From contig NZ_CP050855.1 in assembly GCF_000821185.2 (NCBI RefSeq), positions 1,798,001 through 1,862,000 of the forward strand: a stretch of 64,000 nt of DNA, read 5' to 3'. Both the position numbers and the translations under genes were made by a program. Below the pieces are notes generated by a model. The model saw nothing but the letters and a program-made list of their open reading frames with translations, did no database searches and was not told where the DNA came from. This document shows, piece by piece, positions 54,427-63,981 of the stretch. Each line of letters starts with the position of its first letter. Positions within the stretch are counted from its first letter, which is position 1. The stretch comes from Serratia symbiotica (lineage in GTDB: Bacteria; Pseudomonadota; Gammaproteobacteria; Enterobacterales; Enterobacteriaceae).

Positions 54427-54430
54427 CAGA
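54427..54430. repeat. Target-site direct repeat, right copy (CAGA)
   Basis: Matches 20126-20129. With one copy removed, entB codons 14-16 read CCA-GAG-ACG and the frame continues without a gap. Confidence 0.75.
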
Positions 54431-55265
54431 GACGCTGCCGGAAAATAGGGTTAGCTGGCAGTTGGAACCCAAACGCTGCGCTCTGTTGATCCACGACATG
54501 CAGAACTATTTCCTCAATTTCTGGGATGAGCAAAGCCCGATGATCCGCCAGGTAATTGCGAACCTGGTGGCCCTTCGCGAACGCGGCCACCAGCTTGGCA
54601 TCCCGGTGTTTTACACCGGGATGCCTAATCACCAACAACCAGAGGATCGCGCGCTGCTCAACGATATGTGGGGGCCAGGGCTTAACCGACACCCGGAACA
54701 ACAACAGTTCGTCGAACCTCTGGCCCCGGCGGAGCAGGACACCGTGCTGGTTAAATGGCGCTACAGCGCTTTTCAGCGTTCAGACCTGGAGTCTCGTCTG
54801 CGGGAACTAAAGCGCGACCAGTTAATTATCGGCGGGGTGTACGCACATATCGGCTGCCTGACCACCGCCACCGACGCTTTTATGCGAGATATTCAGCCAT
54901 TTATGGTGGCAGACGCGCTTGCCGACTTTAGCCAGCAGGAGCATGAAATGGCGCTGCGCTATACCGCAGGGCGCTCCGGACGAATACTCAGCACGGAAGC
55001 CGCGTTGGCGGAGCTTAAAGCCTCGGACGATCGGGCCTGGAACAAAGAAAAGCTGCTTGCCCTGCTGGCCAACGCTCTGGATGAAGATACCGAAGCGCTG
55101 GCCGATGACGACAACCTGCTGGACTACGGCCTGGATTCAGTACGCATCATGTCCCTGGCTTCTCATTGGCGCAAAGAGGGACACAAGCTCAACTTTGTTG
55201 CGCTGGTAAAGCAGCCCACGCTGAAAGCCTGGCTGACGCTGCTGAACGCCCGTCAGGAGGCGTAA
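54431..55265 (+). pseudogene. entB: entB, 3' part right of the prophage
   Basis: The isochorismatase-aryl carrier protein lacks only its first 14-15 residues. The isochorismatase core is complete (LLIHDMQNYFLNFW, VKWRYSAFQRS, YAHIGCLTTATDAFM), as is the aryl carrier (DYGLDSVRIMSL, attachment Ser). EntB hydrolyses isochorismate and carries activated dihydroxybenzoate to the NRPS. A TTG at 54414 within phage DNA gives an in-frame 283-codon reading frame, but no good ribosome site precedes it. So the protein might be made weakly if transcribed. Stop TAA overlaps entA. Confidence 0.9.
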
Positions 55266-56014
55266 TGATGAGTTTCAAAAATAAAGTTGTCTGGGTTACA
55301 GGCGCGGGGCGCGGTATCGGGCAACAAATCGCCCTTCGATTTGCTGAATCCGGCGCTTCGGTCATCGGACTCGATCTTGCTTTCGAGCGCGATGATGTGC
55401 CGTTTCGCTGTATTCGCCTGGACGTCAGTTCTCCGGAAGCGGTCAATAAGATCGGCACCGAACTTCTGGAGAAAGACGGTCTGGATATTCTGGTCAACGG
55501 TGCCGGCATTCTTCGCTTAGGTACTATAGAAAAGCTTAGCTGGGAAGACTGGCAGCAGTCGCTGAACGTCAACGCCGGTGCGGTTTTTAACCTGTTCCGT
55601 ATAGCGGTTCCGCACTTTCAGCGCCAACGCGGCGGAAGTATCGTTTCGGTCGCCTCCAATACCGCCCACGTTCCGCGCGTCAATATGGCGGTTTACTGCG
55701 CCTCTAAGGCCGCGATGCGTAGCCTGTGCCTGAGCGTGGGGCTTGAACTGGCACCTTACGGAGTGCGCTGTAACCTTGTATCCCCCGGATCAACCCTGAC
55801 GCCAATGCTGAAGGGCATGCTGGGCGAAGATCCCGCCGCACAGCAGCGGCTAATCGACGGATTGCCGTCGCAGTTCAAGCTGGGGATCCCGCTCGGGAAA
55901 GTGGCTCAGCCGGATGAAATTGCCGACAGCGTGCTGTTCCTTGCCTCTGATGCCGCCAGCCATATCACGCTGCAGGATATCGTGATTGACGGTGGTGCCA
56001 CGCTTGGTGCCTGA
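55265..56014 (+). CDS. entA: 2,3-dihydro-2,3-dihydroxybenzoate dehydrogenase
   Basis: 249 residues from ATG 55265, overlapping the entB stop (TAATG); ATG 55268 is equally possible. It has the short-chain dehydrogenase pattern: GAGRGIG at the N-terminus, NGAG at about 83, and YCASKAA with the catalytic Tyr-Lys at about 144. EntA oxidises dihydro-DHB to 2,3-dihydroxybenzoate. The gene is intact, but the prophage separates it from the Fur-controlled promoter. Confidence 0.94.
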   Translation: MMSFKNKVVWVTGAGRGIGQQIALRFAESGASVIGLDLAFERDDVPFRCIRLDVSSPEAVNKIGTELLEKDGLDILVNGAGILRLGTIEKLSWEDWQQSLNVNAGAVFNLFRIAVPHFQRQRGGSIVSVASNTAHVPRVNMAVYCASKAAMRSLCLSVGLELAPYGVRCNLVSPGSTLTPMLKGMLGEDPAAQQRLIDGLPSQFKLGIPLGKVAQPDEIADSVLFLASDAASHITLQDIVIDGGATLGA

Positions 56015-56060
56015 ATACGACGCCGGGCCAAGCCCGCTCTGATGCGCCATAAGGAAACTG

Positions 56061-56226
56061 ATGATCTACACGTTCCATCTCGCTCGATGAGCTAAATCAG
56101 CGCTGTCAGAACACGCTGATCGACCACCTTGGTATTAAGTTTTCAGCGCTGACCGCAGAAACGCTGGAAGCCACCATGCAGGTGAAAAGTATTACGCATC
56201 AGCCCTTCGGTCTACTGCACGGCGGT
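56061..56226 (+). pseudogene. entH: entH (ybdB) thioesterase, frameshifted 5' stump
   Basis: ATG 56061 follows AAGGA. After MIY one extra base shifts the frame. The next frame reads [10 protein letters not shown], then [21 protein letters not shown] and [11 protein letters not shown], the start of the EntH hotdog thioesterase. It stops matching at 56226, where unrelated DNA begins. EntH clears misloaded EntB. About 60% of the gene is gone. Confidence 0.8.
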
Positions 56227-56402
56227 TGCAGGTTAACCCACGGCTTATCAGACCAGATCACCGAGGGCTGTGACACGGCCTGCTGGCTATGCAGAACACA
56301 CTGAGCGGTGTTTGCCTGACCCATGGCCTCTTTGTCCATTTTACTGATTTCATTCAGTGAACATGATGACAGCGCGAGCGTGGCGGCAAGCACTGTCAAC
56401 TT
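56227..56402 (-). pseudogene. Lipoprotein N-terminal fragment, foreign origin
   Basis: On the minus strand, [34 protein letters not shown] is a signal sequence with lipobox LSSC. Then follows [19 protein letters not shown]. The start codon is lost at the junction with the IS3 remnant and the 3' end at the entH junction. It faintly recalls plasmid type IVb pilus secretin lipoproteins (PilN kind); that is a guess. Confidence 0.4.
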
Positions 56403-56427
56403 CTGGGTATTGGGCCGGTTGGGAATG

Positions 56428-57118
56428 CCATTACACCCGAGCAACGTGAAATTCAGCGGCTTAAAGCGCAGATAAAGCGCCTTGAGATGGAAAAAGAAAT
56501 ACTAAAGCCGGCTGATGAGCGAAATCCCCGGAAAATTATCGCGTTAATCACACGGCTAAAAACGAAATGGCCTGTACGGGTTCTTTGTCATTTGTTCGGT
56601 GTTCACCGTAGCGTTTATTACGCGCAGCTGAAAAGCCCCATAAATGTGCAAAGAGTTGAGTGACGAAGTCGGGTCAGCGCATTCCACGCTCTTAGTCGTG
56701 GTGCCGCAGGTAGCCGAACAATCAGCCAGATGCTGCGACAGGGTGGGATTGATGCGGGCCGATGGCTGGCGCGACGCCTGATGCAAGAGTGCGGACTGAC
56801 AAGCAGCCAGCCGGTTAAACCCCGTTACCGAAAAAACGATGATAACAGTCCGGCATTGCCGAACTTATTGAGTCGGCAGTTTAACCCTGCAGCCCCAAAC
56901 CGCGTCTGGTGTGGTGATATCCGTTTTATTCGCCTGCAGGACACATGATGCTATCTCGCACTTGTCGTTGATTTATATGCACGCCGAATTATCGGTTCAG
57001 CCCTTTCATTAACCGCCGATGCTGATTTGGTGTGCAGGGCTTTGCGTAATGCTGTGGAAACGCGACAACATACTGGGCGGCTGTTGTTTCATTCGGATCA
57101 GGGTTATGACCACCAGAC
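56428..57118 (+). pseudogene. IS3-family transposase remnant (OrfA end and OrfB), decayed
   Basis: The end of an OrfA coiled coil (PEQREIQRLKAQIKRLEMEKEILK) runs into OrfB sequence: WPVRVLCHLFGVHRSVYYAQLK, GSRTISQMLRQGGIDAGRWLARRLMQECGL, then DDE-core pieces NRVWCGDIRFIRLQDT and YLALVVDLYARRIIG, and LLFHSDQGYDH. A TGA near 56660, a TGA near 56946 and frame changes break it, and the C-terminal end with the catalytic Glu is missing. No clear terminal inverted repeats were found. Confidence 0.85.
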
Positions 57119-57512
57119 GCAACGGCACCGGCAACAGACGCTGACACAGGAAGAGATGATTGGCCGCTATATCAGCCACGTGCCATCAATGGGATGAAGC
57201 GTGCCAGCAGTCATGGTCAGGCGCTCTTAAAAAAAGCGATTGAGATCCCTAACCATCGAGCAATAGAGCACAGCGGATAAAGCAATCCGCCCCCCTTCCC
57301 TGCTGCAACGCCATGCCTCACGGTGCATTTCCGCAGTATTTTTTTGCCTCATTTACCGAGAACAGGTAGCATGTCCCGCCGTTATTCGGTAGCAGCTATA
57401 TACACAATAAACAACAGAATGATGCCAAGCTCTCATTCTCATAACGAATAGCGGTAGTAAACGTTTCCCTTTGGCAAACACAGGGTTAATCATAGACAGG
57501 TAAACAGGACGG
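57119..57512. other. Gap between the IS remnant and ansP
   Basis: About 390 bp without an intact gene. The first 150 bp (to about 57270) contain short open pieces in several frames that I could not assign. The rest is AT-rich leader of ansP, with AGGACGG just before its start. No tRNA or repeat recognised. Confidence 0.5.
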
Positions 57513-58982
57513 ATGATGCAATCACATAGCAAATCTGCACATGACAAGCACACAGCCAAAAGACGTTGGTTAGACACCCATGAAGCCGGTTATCACAAAA
57601 GCATGGGCAACCGGCAGATACAAATGATCGCCATCGGCGGCTCAATCGGTACCGGCCTGTTCCTTGGCACCGGTGGCCGTTTGGAAATGGCTGGGCCTGC
57701 ATTAGCGCTGGTTTATCTGGTGTGCGGGGTTTTCTCGTTCTTCATTTTGCGCGCGTTGGGCGAGTTGGTGTTGCACCGCCCCACCAGCGGCAGCTTCGTC
57801 TCTTACGCGCGTGAGTTCCTCGGCGAAAAAGCCTCTTATGTCGTCGGCTGGATGTACTTCCTTAACTGGGCGATGACTGGTATCGTCGATATCACCGCCG
57901 TTGCGCTGTATATGCACTACTGGGGTACCTTCGCCGAAGTGCCGCAGTGGCTGTTCGCGCTCTGCGCCCTTGGGGTGGTCGCCACCATGAACATGATCGG
58001 CGTGAAGTGGTTTGCTGAAATGGAGTTCTGGTTTGCGCTGATCAAAGTTGCCGCCATCTCGCTGTTTTTGATAGCTGGCGTGGTGTTCCTTGGCATCGGC
58101 ACCCCGGTGGCAGGCAACACCACCGGTCTGCACCTGATTACCGAAAACGGTGGGATGTTCCCGCATGGCCTGCTACCAGCGCTAGTGTTGGTGCAAGGGG
58201 TGATCTTCGCCTTTGCTGGCATTGAGCTGATCGGCACCGCCGCTGGCGAGTGCCGGGAGCCAGAAAAAATGCTGCCGAAGGCGATCAACAACATTATCTT
58301 GCGTATCGGCCTGTTCTACGTAGGTTCCGTGGTACTGCTGGTGTTGCTGCTACCCTGGAATGCCTACCAGGCAGGTCAAAGCCCGTTCGTTACCTTCTTC
58401 AGCAAACTGGGGGTGCCTTATATCGGCACTATCATGAACATCGTGGTACTGACCGCCGCGTTGTCCAGCCTCAACTCTGGCCTGTACTCCACCGGCCGTA
58501 TCCTGCGTTCGCTGTCGATGGGAGGATCTGCGCCTAAATTCATGGCCAAAATGAGCAGCCAGCAGGTGCCTTATGCCGGCATCCTGGTAACCTGCGGCAT
58601 CTACGTAATCGGTGTATTGTTGAATTATTTGGTGCCTTCGCGGGTATTTGAAATCGTGCTAAACATCGCCTCGCTGGGCATTATCAGTTCCTGGGCATTT
58701 ATCATCGTCTGTCAAATGCGTCTGCGCAAAGCCATCCACGCAGGCCACGCAAAGCCGGTCTCCTTCAAGATGCCCGGCGCGCCATTCACCTCCTGGCTAA
58801 CGCTGGCGTTCCTACTGGCGGTGGTGATTATGATGGCGTTCGACTACCCTAACGGCACCTGGACTATCGCCACCATTCCGGTGCTGGCCGTGCTGCTGGT
58901 GCTCGGTTGGTTCGGCCTACGCAAACATGCGCAGGAAGTTAAGCAGGAGCAGCAGATCCACGAAGCACCAGGCTCTCACTAA
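57513..58982 (+). CDS. ansP: L-asparagine permease
   Basis: 489 residues from ATG 57513, with AGGA upstream (a second ATG follows at once). RRWLDTHEAGYHKSMGNRQIQMIAIGGSIGTGLFLG (first helix of the amino-acid permease family), ADVY-type SFVSYAREFLGEKASYVVGWMYF and the C-terminal FGLRKHAQEV are close to E. coli AnsP (499 residues) along the whole length. Twelve hydrophobic segments. Inner-membrane proton symporter for asparagine. Intact. Confidence 0.92.
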   Translation: MMQSHSKSAHDKHTAKRRWLDTHEAGYHKSMGNRQIQMIAIGGSIGTGLFLGTGGRLEMAGPALALVYLVCGVFSFFILRALGELVLHRPTSGSFVSYAREFLGEKASYVVGWMYFLNWAMTGIVDITAVALYMHYWGTFAEVPQWLFALCALGVVATMNMIGVKWFAEMEFWFALIKVAAISLFLIAGVVFLGIGTPVAGNTTGLHLITENGGMFPHGLLPALVLVQGVIFAFAGIELIGTAAGECREPEKMLPKAINNIILRIGLFYVGSVVLLVLLLPWNAYQAGQSPFVTFFSKLGVPYIGTIMNIVVLTAALSSLNSGLYSTGRILRSLSMGGSAPKFMAKMSSQQVPYAGILVTCGIYVIGVLLNYLVPSRVFEIVLNIASLGIISSWAFIIVCQMRLRKAIHAGHAKPVSFKMPGAPFTSWLTLAFLLAVVIMMAFDYPNGTWTIATIPVLAVLLVLGWFGLRKHAQEVKQEQQIHEAPGSH

Positions 58983-59021
58983 ATTGAGCCTAGCCACCGC
59001 TGACGGGGCGATTATTTCTCG

Positions 59022-59951
59022 TCAGCGGCAAATCACTCGCGCGACATCCTTGGAATGGGTCAGAGTACGTATGTTGCTAAACAATACCGTTGCCTCGTCA
59101 TATTCCTTGCGCAAATAGCCCAGCCACTGTTTGATACGCGCCACATGGTATCGGCCGGTATCGCCCTGTTTTTCCAAATGAACGTATTTTTGCAACAGTT
59201 GCACCACCTGTGGCCAGGGCATTCGCGGTTCGTTATATTTTACCACCCGGCTCAGGTTCGGCACGTTGAGCGCACCACGCCCTAACATCACCGCGTTGCA
59301 GCCGGTCACCTGTAGGCAATCCTGCGCGCTCTGATAGTTCCAGATTTCACCGTTGGCGATCACCGGGATGGTCAGGCGCCGGCGGATCTCGCCAATCGCT
59401 GCCCAATTGATACACGCCGCCCGGTAGCCGTCCTCTTTAGTGCGCCCATGCACCACTAATTCACTGGCCCCCGCCTGCTGCACAGCATCGGCAATCTCAA
59501 GGCTACGGCTGGCAGAATCCCAACCCAGACGTACTTTAACCGTCACCGGCAGCGGGTTTGGCACGGCGATACGCATCGCTTTGACCGCCTGATAGATCAA
59601 CGCCGGATCTTTCAGCAGTACCGCCCCACCGCCGCTGCCGTTGACCAGCTTCGATGGGCAACCGCAGTTGAAATCGATACCGTGAGACCCCAGTTCGACC
59701 GCACGCACAGCATTCTCCGCCAGCCATTGTGGATGTTGACCCAGCAGTTGAACACGCACCAGGGTGCCAGACGCGGTGCGGCTGGCGTGATGCAGCTCTG
59801 GGCATAGGCGGTAAAACGACTTGGCTGGCAGCAGTTGATCGACCACGCGCAGAAATTCGGTGATGCACAGGTCGTAGTCGTTCACTTCGGTGAGCAATTC
59901 ACGCAGCAAAGAATCAAGTACACCCTCCATCGGAGCCAATAATACGCGCAT
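59022..59951 (-). CDS. dusC: tRNA-dihydrouridine(16) synthase
   Basis: 309 residues. FMN-binding TIM barrel: [44 protein letters not shown] with catalytic Cys, [12 protein letters not shown] and [13 protein letters not shown]. It matches DusC, which reduces U16 of tRNA. Length is normal (315 in E. coli). It converges with ansP. Confidence 0.93.
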   Translation of the reverse strand: MRVLLAPMEGVLDSLLRELLTEVNDYDLCITEFLRVVDQLLPAKSFYRLCPELHHASRTASGTLVRVQLLGQHPQWLAENAVRAVELGSHGIDFNCGCPSKLVNGSGGGAVLLKDPALIYQAVKAMRIAVPNPLPVTVKVRLGWDSASRSLEIADAVQQAGASELVVHGRTKEDGYRAACINWAAIGEIRRRLTIPVIANGEIWNYQSAQDCLQVTGCNAVMLGRGALNVPNLSRVVKYNEPRMPWPQVVQLLQKYVHLEKQGDTGRYHVARIKQWLGYLRKEYDEATVLFSNIRTLTHSKDVARVICR

Positions 59952-59965
59952 GCTCCTCCCCTAAA

Positions 59966-60008
59966 CTAGGTTGTATTCCGTCATTGACCGTGGCGGCCTC
60001 GCAGACCC
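59966..60008 (+). repeat. Dispersed repeat, copy 1
   Basis: TAGGTTGTATTC followed by CGTCATTGACCGTGGC and CGCAGACCC. 32 of 42 positions agree with the reverse complement of 63940-63981. The rest of the dusC-rhlE gap (to 60180) has no gene that I trust. Confidence 0.5.
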
Positions 60009-60182
60009 AAAAGCCCGTAATTAAGCAGGTGGGGCAGGACAAGCCTATGTACAACCCCGACAACGCGCAGTATCGGCTCTGGGGACGCGACCTAAAGGGC
60101 TGGGGTCATTTGAACATGGCCCATCAGACCCCACGGCCCGCGCCCGGCGCTCACGGGCCATTGTCAGACACCACCACAATCT

Positions 60183-60207
60183 AAAAAGCCGCCAGATTTT
60201 GGCGGCT
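60183..60207 (-). terminator. rhlE terminator
   Basis: AGCCGCCA / TGGCGGCT stem; on the minus strand it is followed by TTTTTAG. A good rho-independent terminator 20 bp after the rhlE stop. Confidence 0.85.
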
Positions 60208-60226
60208 ATGCTATGAGCACTAAAGC

Positions 60227-61543
60227 TTATTCGGTTGGCTTGCGGCTGCGAGAACCGCGCGAAGGCGCACCAGAGCGGCGTTGGCCTTCCCCCTGTGGCC
60301 GAGCGTTGCCGCCACTGCGATTTTCACGCTGACCACTATTGCCACCGCCACGCATAGCCCCACGCCCCTGGCGACCGTTGATGATCGGTTCAGCTTTAAT
60401 GGTTGGGTCCGGTTCGTAGCCCGGCAAGGCAATGCGCGGGATCTCACGCTTCAGCAAGCGTTCAATATCGCGTAGCAGTTTGTGCTCATCCACGCACACC
60501 AGTGAAATCGCTTCACCGGTACGCTCAGCGCGGCCAGTACGACCAATGCGATGCACATAGTCTTCCGGTACGTTAGGCAACTCGTAGTTCACCACATGTG
60601 GCAGTTGGTCGATGTCCAGACCACGCGCCGCGATGTCAGTAGCGACCAGCACACGGATTTTGCCCTCTTTAAAATCGGCCAGTGCACGAGTACGCGCGCC
60701 CTGGCTTTTATTGCCGTGGATCGCCGCTGCGGTGATACCGTCTTTGTTAAGCTGTTCGGCCAAATGGTTGGCACCGTGCTTGGTGCGGTTGAATACCAGC
60801 ACCTGCTTCCAATCACCTGCGCCTATCATCTGCGACAGCAGTTCCCGCTTACGCTTCTTATCGACGAAGTGCACGCTCTGTTCGATCTGCTCAGAGGCAG
60901 TGTTACGGCGCGCCACTTCAACTGATGCCGGATTGTGCAGCAGCTTATTCGCCAGCGCCTTGATATCGTCGGAGAAGGTGGCAGAGAACAGCAGGTTTTG
61001 ACGCTTGGCCGGTAGTTTGGTCAACACACGGCGGATATCATGGATAAAGCCCATATCCAGCATTCGATCAGCTTCGTCCAATACCAGAATTTCAATTTTG
61101 GATAGATCGACGGCGTTCTGATGTTCCAAATCCAGTAGGCGACCTGGGGTCGCCACCAGGATATCAACGCCACCCCGCAGTTTCATCATCTGCGGGTTGA
61201 TGCTCACGCCGCCAAACACCACCAATGAACGCAGGCGCAGGTATTTGCTGTAGGCATCGACGTTTTCGCCAATCTGCGCCGCCAACTCACGAGTGGGCGT
61301 CAGGATCAGCGCACGCACCGGGCGGCGGCCTTTGGCCGGCTGCTCATGTTGACTGAGCAATTGCAACAACGGCAGGGTAAAGCCAGCGGTTTTACCGGTA
61401 CCGGTCTGGGCGCTGGCCATCAGGTCACGCCCTGCCAACACCATAGGAATAGCCTGACGCTGAATTGGCGTAGGTTCGCGATAGCCCTGTTCTTCAACAG
61501 CGCGCAATATTTCAGCACTTAAGCCGAGGGTTTTAAATGACAT
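60227..61543 (-). CDS. rhlE: ATP-dependent RNA helicase RhlE
   Basis: 438 residues. DEAD-box motifs: Q motif ([14 protein letters not shown]), [10 protein letters not shown] (motif I), [24 protein letters not shown] (DEAD, II), FSATF (III), [11 protein letters not shown] (V), HRIGRTGR (VI). The C-terminal tail is rich in Arg and Gly ([12 protein letters not shown]...), as in RhlE. It acts in ribosome assembly and RNA turnover. Intact. Confidence 0.94.
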   Translation of the reverse strand: MSFKTLGLSAEILRAVEEQGYREPTPIQRQAIPMVLAGRDLMASAQTGTGKTAGFTLPLLQLLSQHEQPAKGRRPVRALILTPTRELAAQIGENVDAYSKYLRLRSLVVFGGVSINPQMMKLRGGVDILVATPGRLLDLEHQNAVDLSKIEILVLDEADRMLDMGFIHDIRRVLTKLPAKRQNLLFSATFSDDIKALANKLLHNPASVEVARRNTASEQIEQSVHFVDKKRKRELLSQMIGAGDWKQVLVFNRTKHGANHLAEQLNKDGITAAAIHGNKSQGARTRALADFKEGKIRVLVATDIAARGLDIDQLPHVVNYELPNVPEDYVHRIGRTGRAERTGEAISLVCVDEHKLLRDIERLLKREIPRIALPGYEPDPTIKAEPIINGRQGRGAMRGGGNSGQRENRSGGNARPQGEGQRRSGAPSRGSRSRKPTE

Positions 61544-61799
61544 AATAGAGAAAAACTCCAGATCCTCCCTAACCTATTAGTGTTGGGCGCAGTATCTTGG
61601 GAGGATAATTCAGACGGGGCATTAAATATGACCACGAGGGATTGGCACAAACTGCGGTGCACCACATGGAAGAGATTATAACAGAAGTCGAACTACAAGC
61701 GGCAACTTTACACGCTAACAACACATCAATCTGTTTTTAATTGCGGTGTGATGCTGATAATCACACCGCAGGCCATGTCGCAATATCGATAAAGCGCTG
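61544..61799. other. Gap between rhlE and ybhL with a hairpin
   Basis: The 256-bp region holds the rhlE leader. TGCGGTGTGA / TCACACCGCA at about 61743-61771 forms a strong stem just after ybhL; it has no T-run in the ybhL direction, so it may be a weak terminator or an RNA-end stabiliser. No gene recognised. Confidence 0.5.
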
Positions 61800-62510
61800 T
61801 TAGCGACGATTGCCGAAAATGCGCAGCAACATCAGGAACAGGTTGATGAAATCAAGATACAGTGTCAGTGCGCCGACAATGGCGTATTTGCGCAAGCTGT
61901 CGTGATCATCAGTATTTAACTGCTCGCCCATCGCCTTCAATTTTTGGGTGTCATAAGCGGTCAGGCCAACGAACACCGCCACCCCGATATAGGTGATCAC
62001 CCACATCAGTGCGCTGCTTTTTAACCAGATATTCACCAGCGATGCCAGCACGATGCCGATCAGTGCCATAAACAGCATGCTGCCAAAACCACTCAGGTCG
62101 CGCTTGGTGGTGTATCCGTACAGGCTCATTGCGCCAAACATGCCAGCGGTGACCACAAAGGTACTGGCGATCGAGCTGTAGGTGTAGGCGATAAAGATGC
62201 TCGACAACGTCAGCCCGGTCAGCACCGAGTAGAGCATAAACAACGAGGTAGCCAGTGCAGCGCTAAGACGATTGACCATGCCGGAAATCACAAACACCAG
62301 TGCCAATTGCGCGATGATCAAGCCGAAGAAAGTGATCTGGCTAGAAAAGATAAAGTTGAGGATGGCGGGCGTTTGAGCCGCATACCAGGAGACGAACGCC
62401 GTCAACAACAGGCCGCAGGTCATCCAGCCATAAACCTGCGCCATATAAGCCTGAATGCCACTGTTAGCACGTTCGACGATAGAACCATTAGAGCGTGGAT
62501 ATCGATCCAT
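61800..62510 (-). CDS. ybhL: BI-1/YccA-family inner-membrane protein YbhL
   Basis: 236 residues from ATG 62510 (MDRYPRS, as in E. coli YbhL, 234). Seven hydrophobic helices: YMAQVYGWMTCGLLLTAFVSWYAA at the start, GMFGAMSLYGYTTKRDLSGFGSMLFMALIGI in the middle, LYLDFINLFLMLLRIFGNRR at the end. Bax-inhibitor-1 family, probably a calcium or proton leak channel. Neighbour of moaE as in E. coli. Confidence 0.93.
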   Translation of the reverse strand: MDRYPRSNGSIVERANSGIQAYMAQVYGWMTCGLLLTAFVSWYAAQTPAILNFIFSSQITFFGLIIAQLALVFVISGMVNRLSAALATSLFMLYSVLTGLTLSSIFIAYTYSSIASTFVVTAGMFGAMSLYGYTTKRDLSGFGSMLFMALIGIVLASLVNIWLKSSALMWVITYIGVAVFVGLTAYDTQKLKAMGEQLNTDDHDSLRKYAIVGALTLYLDFINLFLMLLRIFGNRR

Positions 62511-62679
62511 GGCGATTACCTTTTGCATGTGGAATAAGATTTTAAATGTTTCTCTATACCCTATATTCCCAATGAATTTCACGTTGCCGCCATGAAAAGC
62601 GTAGCGGGAAAACGGGTCTAGCCTGTAATAAGCCTACCACAGAAACTATGGCACGAAAGGGTGATTTTGTTTCCGCTGT

Positions 62680-63141
62680 TTAACCGCGCCGCCAAGATCC
62701 CGCCGCCCGATGATCGCTGGCTCGCGCATCAACCCAGCGATCACCCTGGCTGGTGGTCTCACACTTCCAGAACGGCGCGCGGGTTTTTAGGTCGTCCATA
62801 ATAAATGCGTTGGCGGCGAACGCCATGTTGCGGTGCGCGCTAGTCACGCCAACAAACACAATTTCATCACCGGGGAACAATACGCCAACACGATGGATCA
62901 CCGTCACGCGTTGTAATGGCCAACGGCCCCGCGCTTGTGCCACGATCTCCGCCAACGCTTTTTCGCTCATGCCTGGGTAGTGCTCTAGCGCCAGTGCGCT
63001 GACATCCGCGCCCAGATTGTGGTTGCGCACTTTGCCGATGAAGGTCACTACCGCACCATCGTCATCGCGCTGCGCCAACCACTGATATTCATCACCAATG
63101 CTGAACGGGGCTTCACCAACGCGGATACGGGTATTCTCCAT
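62680..63141 (-). CDS. moaE: Molybdopterin synthase catalytic subunit
   Basis: 153 residues. DGAVVTFIGKVRNHN, YPGMSEKALAEI, HRVGVLFPGDEIVFVGVTSAHR and DDLKTRAPFWKCE (catalytic Lys) are typical of MoaE. With MoaD it inserts the dithiolene sulphurs of molybdopterin. Starts 3 nt after moaD. Confidence 0.95.
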   Translation of the reverse strand: MENTRIRVGEAPFSIGDEYQWLAQRDDDGAVVTFIGKVRNHNLGADVSALALEHYPGMSEKALAEIVAQARGRWPLQRVTVIHRVGVLFPGDEIVFVGVTSAHRNMAFAANAFIMDDLKTRAPFWKCETTSQGDRWVDARASDHRAAGSWRRG

Positions 63142-63143
63142 GC

Positions 63144-63389
63144 TTACCCCCCTGTTACCGGTGGAAAGAACGCCACCTCATCGCCAGCGCGCAATGGATG
63201 ATCTGCCGCCACCAACGATTGATTGACCGCCATCAACAGCTTGCCTGGCTCCAGCGCCAACGCCCAACGGTCACCGCGTGTGCACAACGCCTGACGCAGC
63301 GATTCCACCGTTGGATAGTGGGCTGGCAGCGCCAAAGCGCCAATGCCCACCAGTTCGCGCACCTGCGCAAAAAAAAGAATATCAATCAT
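63144..63389 (-). CDS. moaD: Molybdopterin synthase sulphur-carrier subunit
   Basis: 81 residues with ubiquitin-like fold and C-terminal Gly-Gly (FFPPVTGG), the end that is thiocarboxylated. N-terminal [14 protein letters not shown] matches MoaD. The start overlaps the moaC stop by 4 nt. Confidence 0.95.
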   Translation of the reverse strand: MIDILFFAQVRELVGIGALALPAHYPTVESLRQALCTRGDRWALALEPGKLLMAVNQSLVAADHPLRAGDEVAFFPPVTGG

Positions 63390-63865
63390 GCATTCACCTT
63401 GAAATCACCGGACTGACCGCCGCTTTTTGCCAGCAGCCTCACTGGGCCGATAACCAGATCTTTTTGTACCGCTTTGCACATATCATAAATGGTCAGTGCC
63501 GCCACTGAGGCGGCAGTCAGCGCTTCCATCTCGACGCCAGTTTTGCCGCTCAGTCGGCAGCAGGTTTCAATGCGCACCCGATGGTATTGCGGTTGCGCCT
63601 CCAGGTGTACCTCAACCTTGCTCAGCAGCAGTGGATGGCACAGCGGGATCAACTCCCAGGTGCGTTTGGCCGCCTGAATACCAGCGATGCGCGCCGTGGC
63701 GAACACATCGCCCTTGTGATGGCTGCCGTCGATAATCATGGCCAACGTGGCGGGCAACATCTTGATAAAGGCTTCGGCGCGCGCCTCGCGTACCGTTTCC
63801 GCCTTGGTGGAAACATCAACCATACGGGCTTCGCCGGCAGCGTTAATGTGGGTTAGTTGTGTCAT
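63386..63865 (-). CDS. moaC: Cyclic pyranopterin monophosphate synthase accessory protein
   Basis: 159 residues. [50 protein letters not shown] and [27 protein letters not shown] are diagnostic of MoaC. It acts in the first step from GTP to cPMP, with MoaA. moaA and moaB are not in the window. Confidence 0.95.
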   Translation of the reverse strand: MTQLTHINAAGEARMVDVSTKAETVREARAEAFIKMLPATLAMIIDGSHHKGDVFATARIAGIQAAKRTWELIPLCHPLLLSKVEVHLEAQPQYHRVRIETCCRLSGKTGVEMEALTAASVAALTIYDMCKAVQKDLVIGPVRLLAKSGGQSGDFKVNA

Positions 63866-63939
63866 CTTTTATTGCTTCTTCAAATGAAATGTGGCTGGAT
63901 GTGGTGCATCGGCGATGGTTCTAGTGGCCCCAGTCTCTC

Positions 63940-63981
63940 GGGTCTGCGGTAGTGCTACGGTCAATGACGCGACATAACCTA
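63940..63981 (-). repeat. Dispersed repeat, copy 2 (inverted)
   Basis: Reverse complement reads TAGGTTATGTCG, then CGTCATTGACCGTAGC and CGCAGACCC. It lies upstream of moaC near the window end. Partner of 59966-60008. Confidence 0.5.

Noticed and set aside
54248..54499. Minus-strand 83-codon frame at the phage end
   Set aside because: It spans the phage end and the entB coding region in antisense, so it cannot be an ancestral gene.
59984..60184. A 66-codon plus-strand frame between dusC and rhlE
   Set aside because: It includes one copy of the dispersed repeat, has no clear ribosome site and overlaps nothing known; more likely repeat-derived non-coding DNA.
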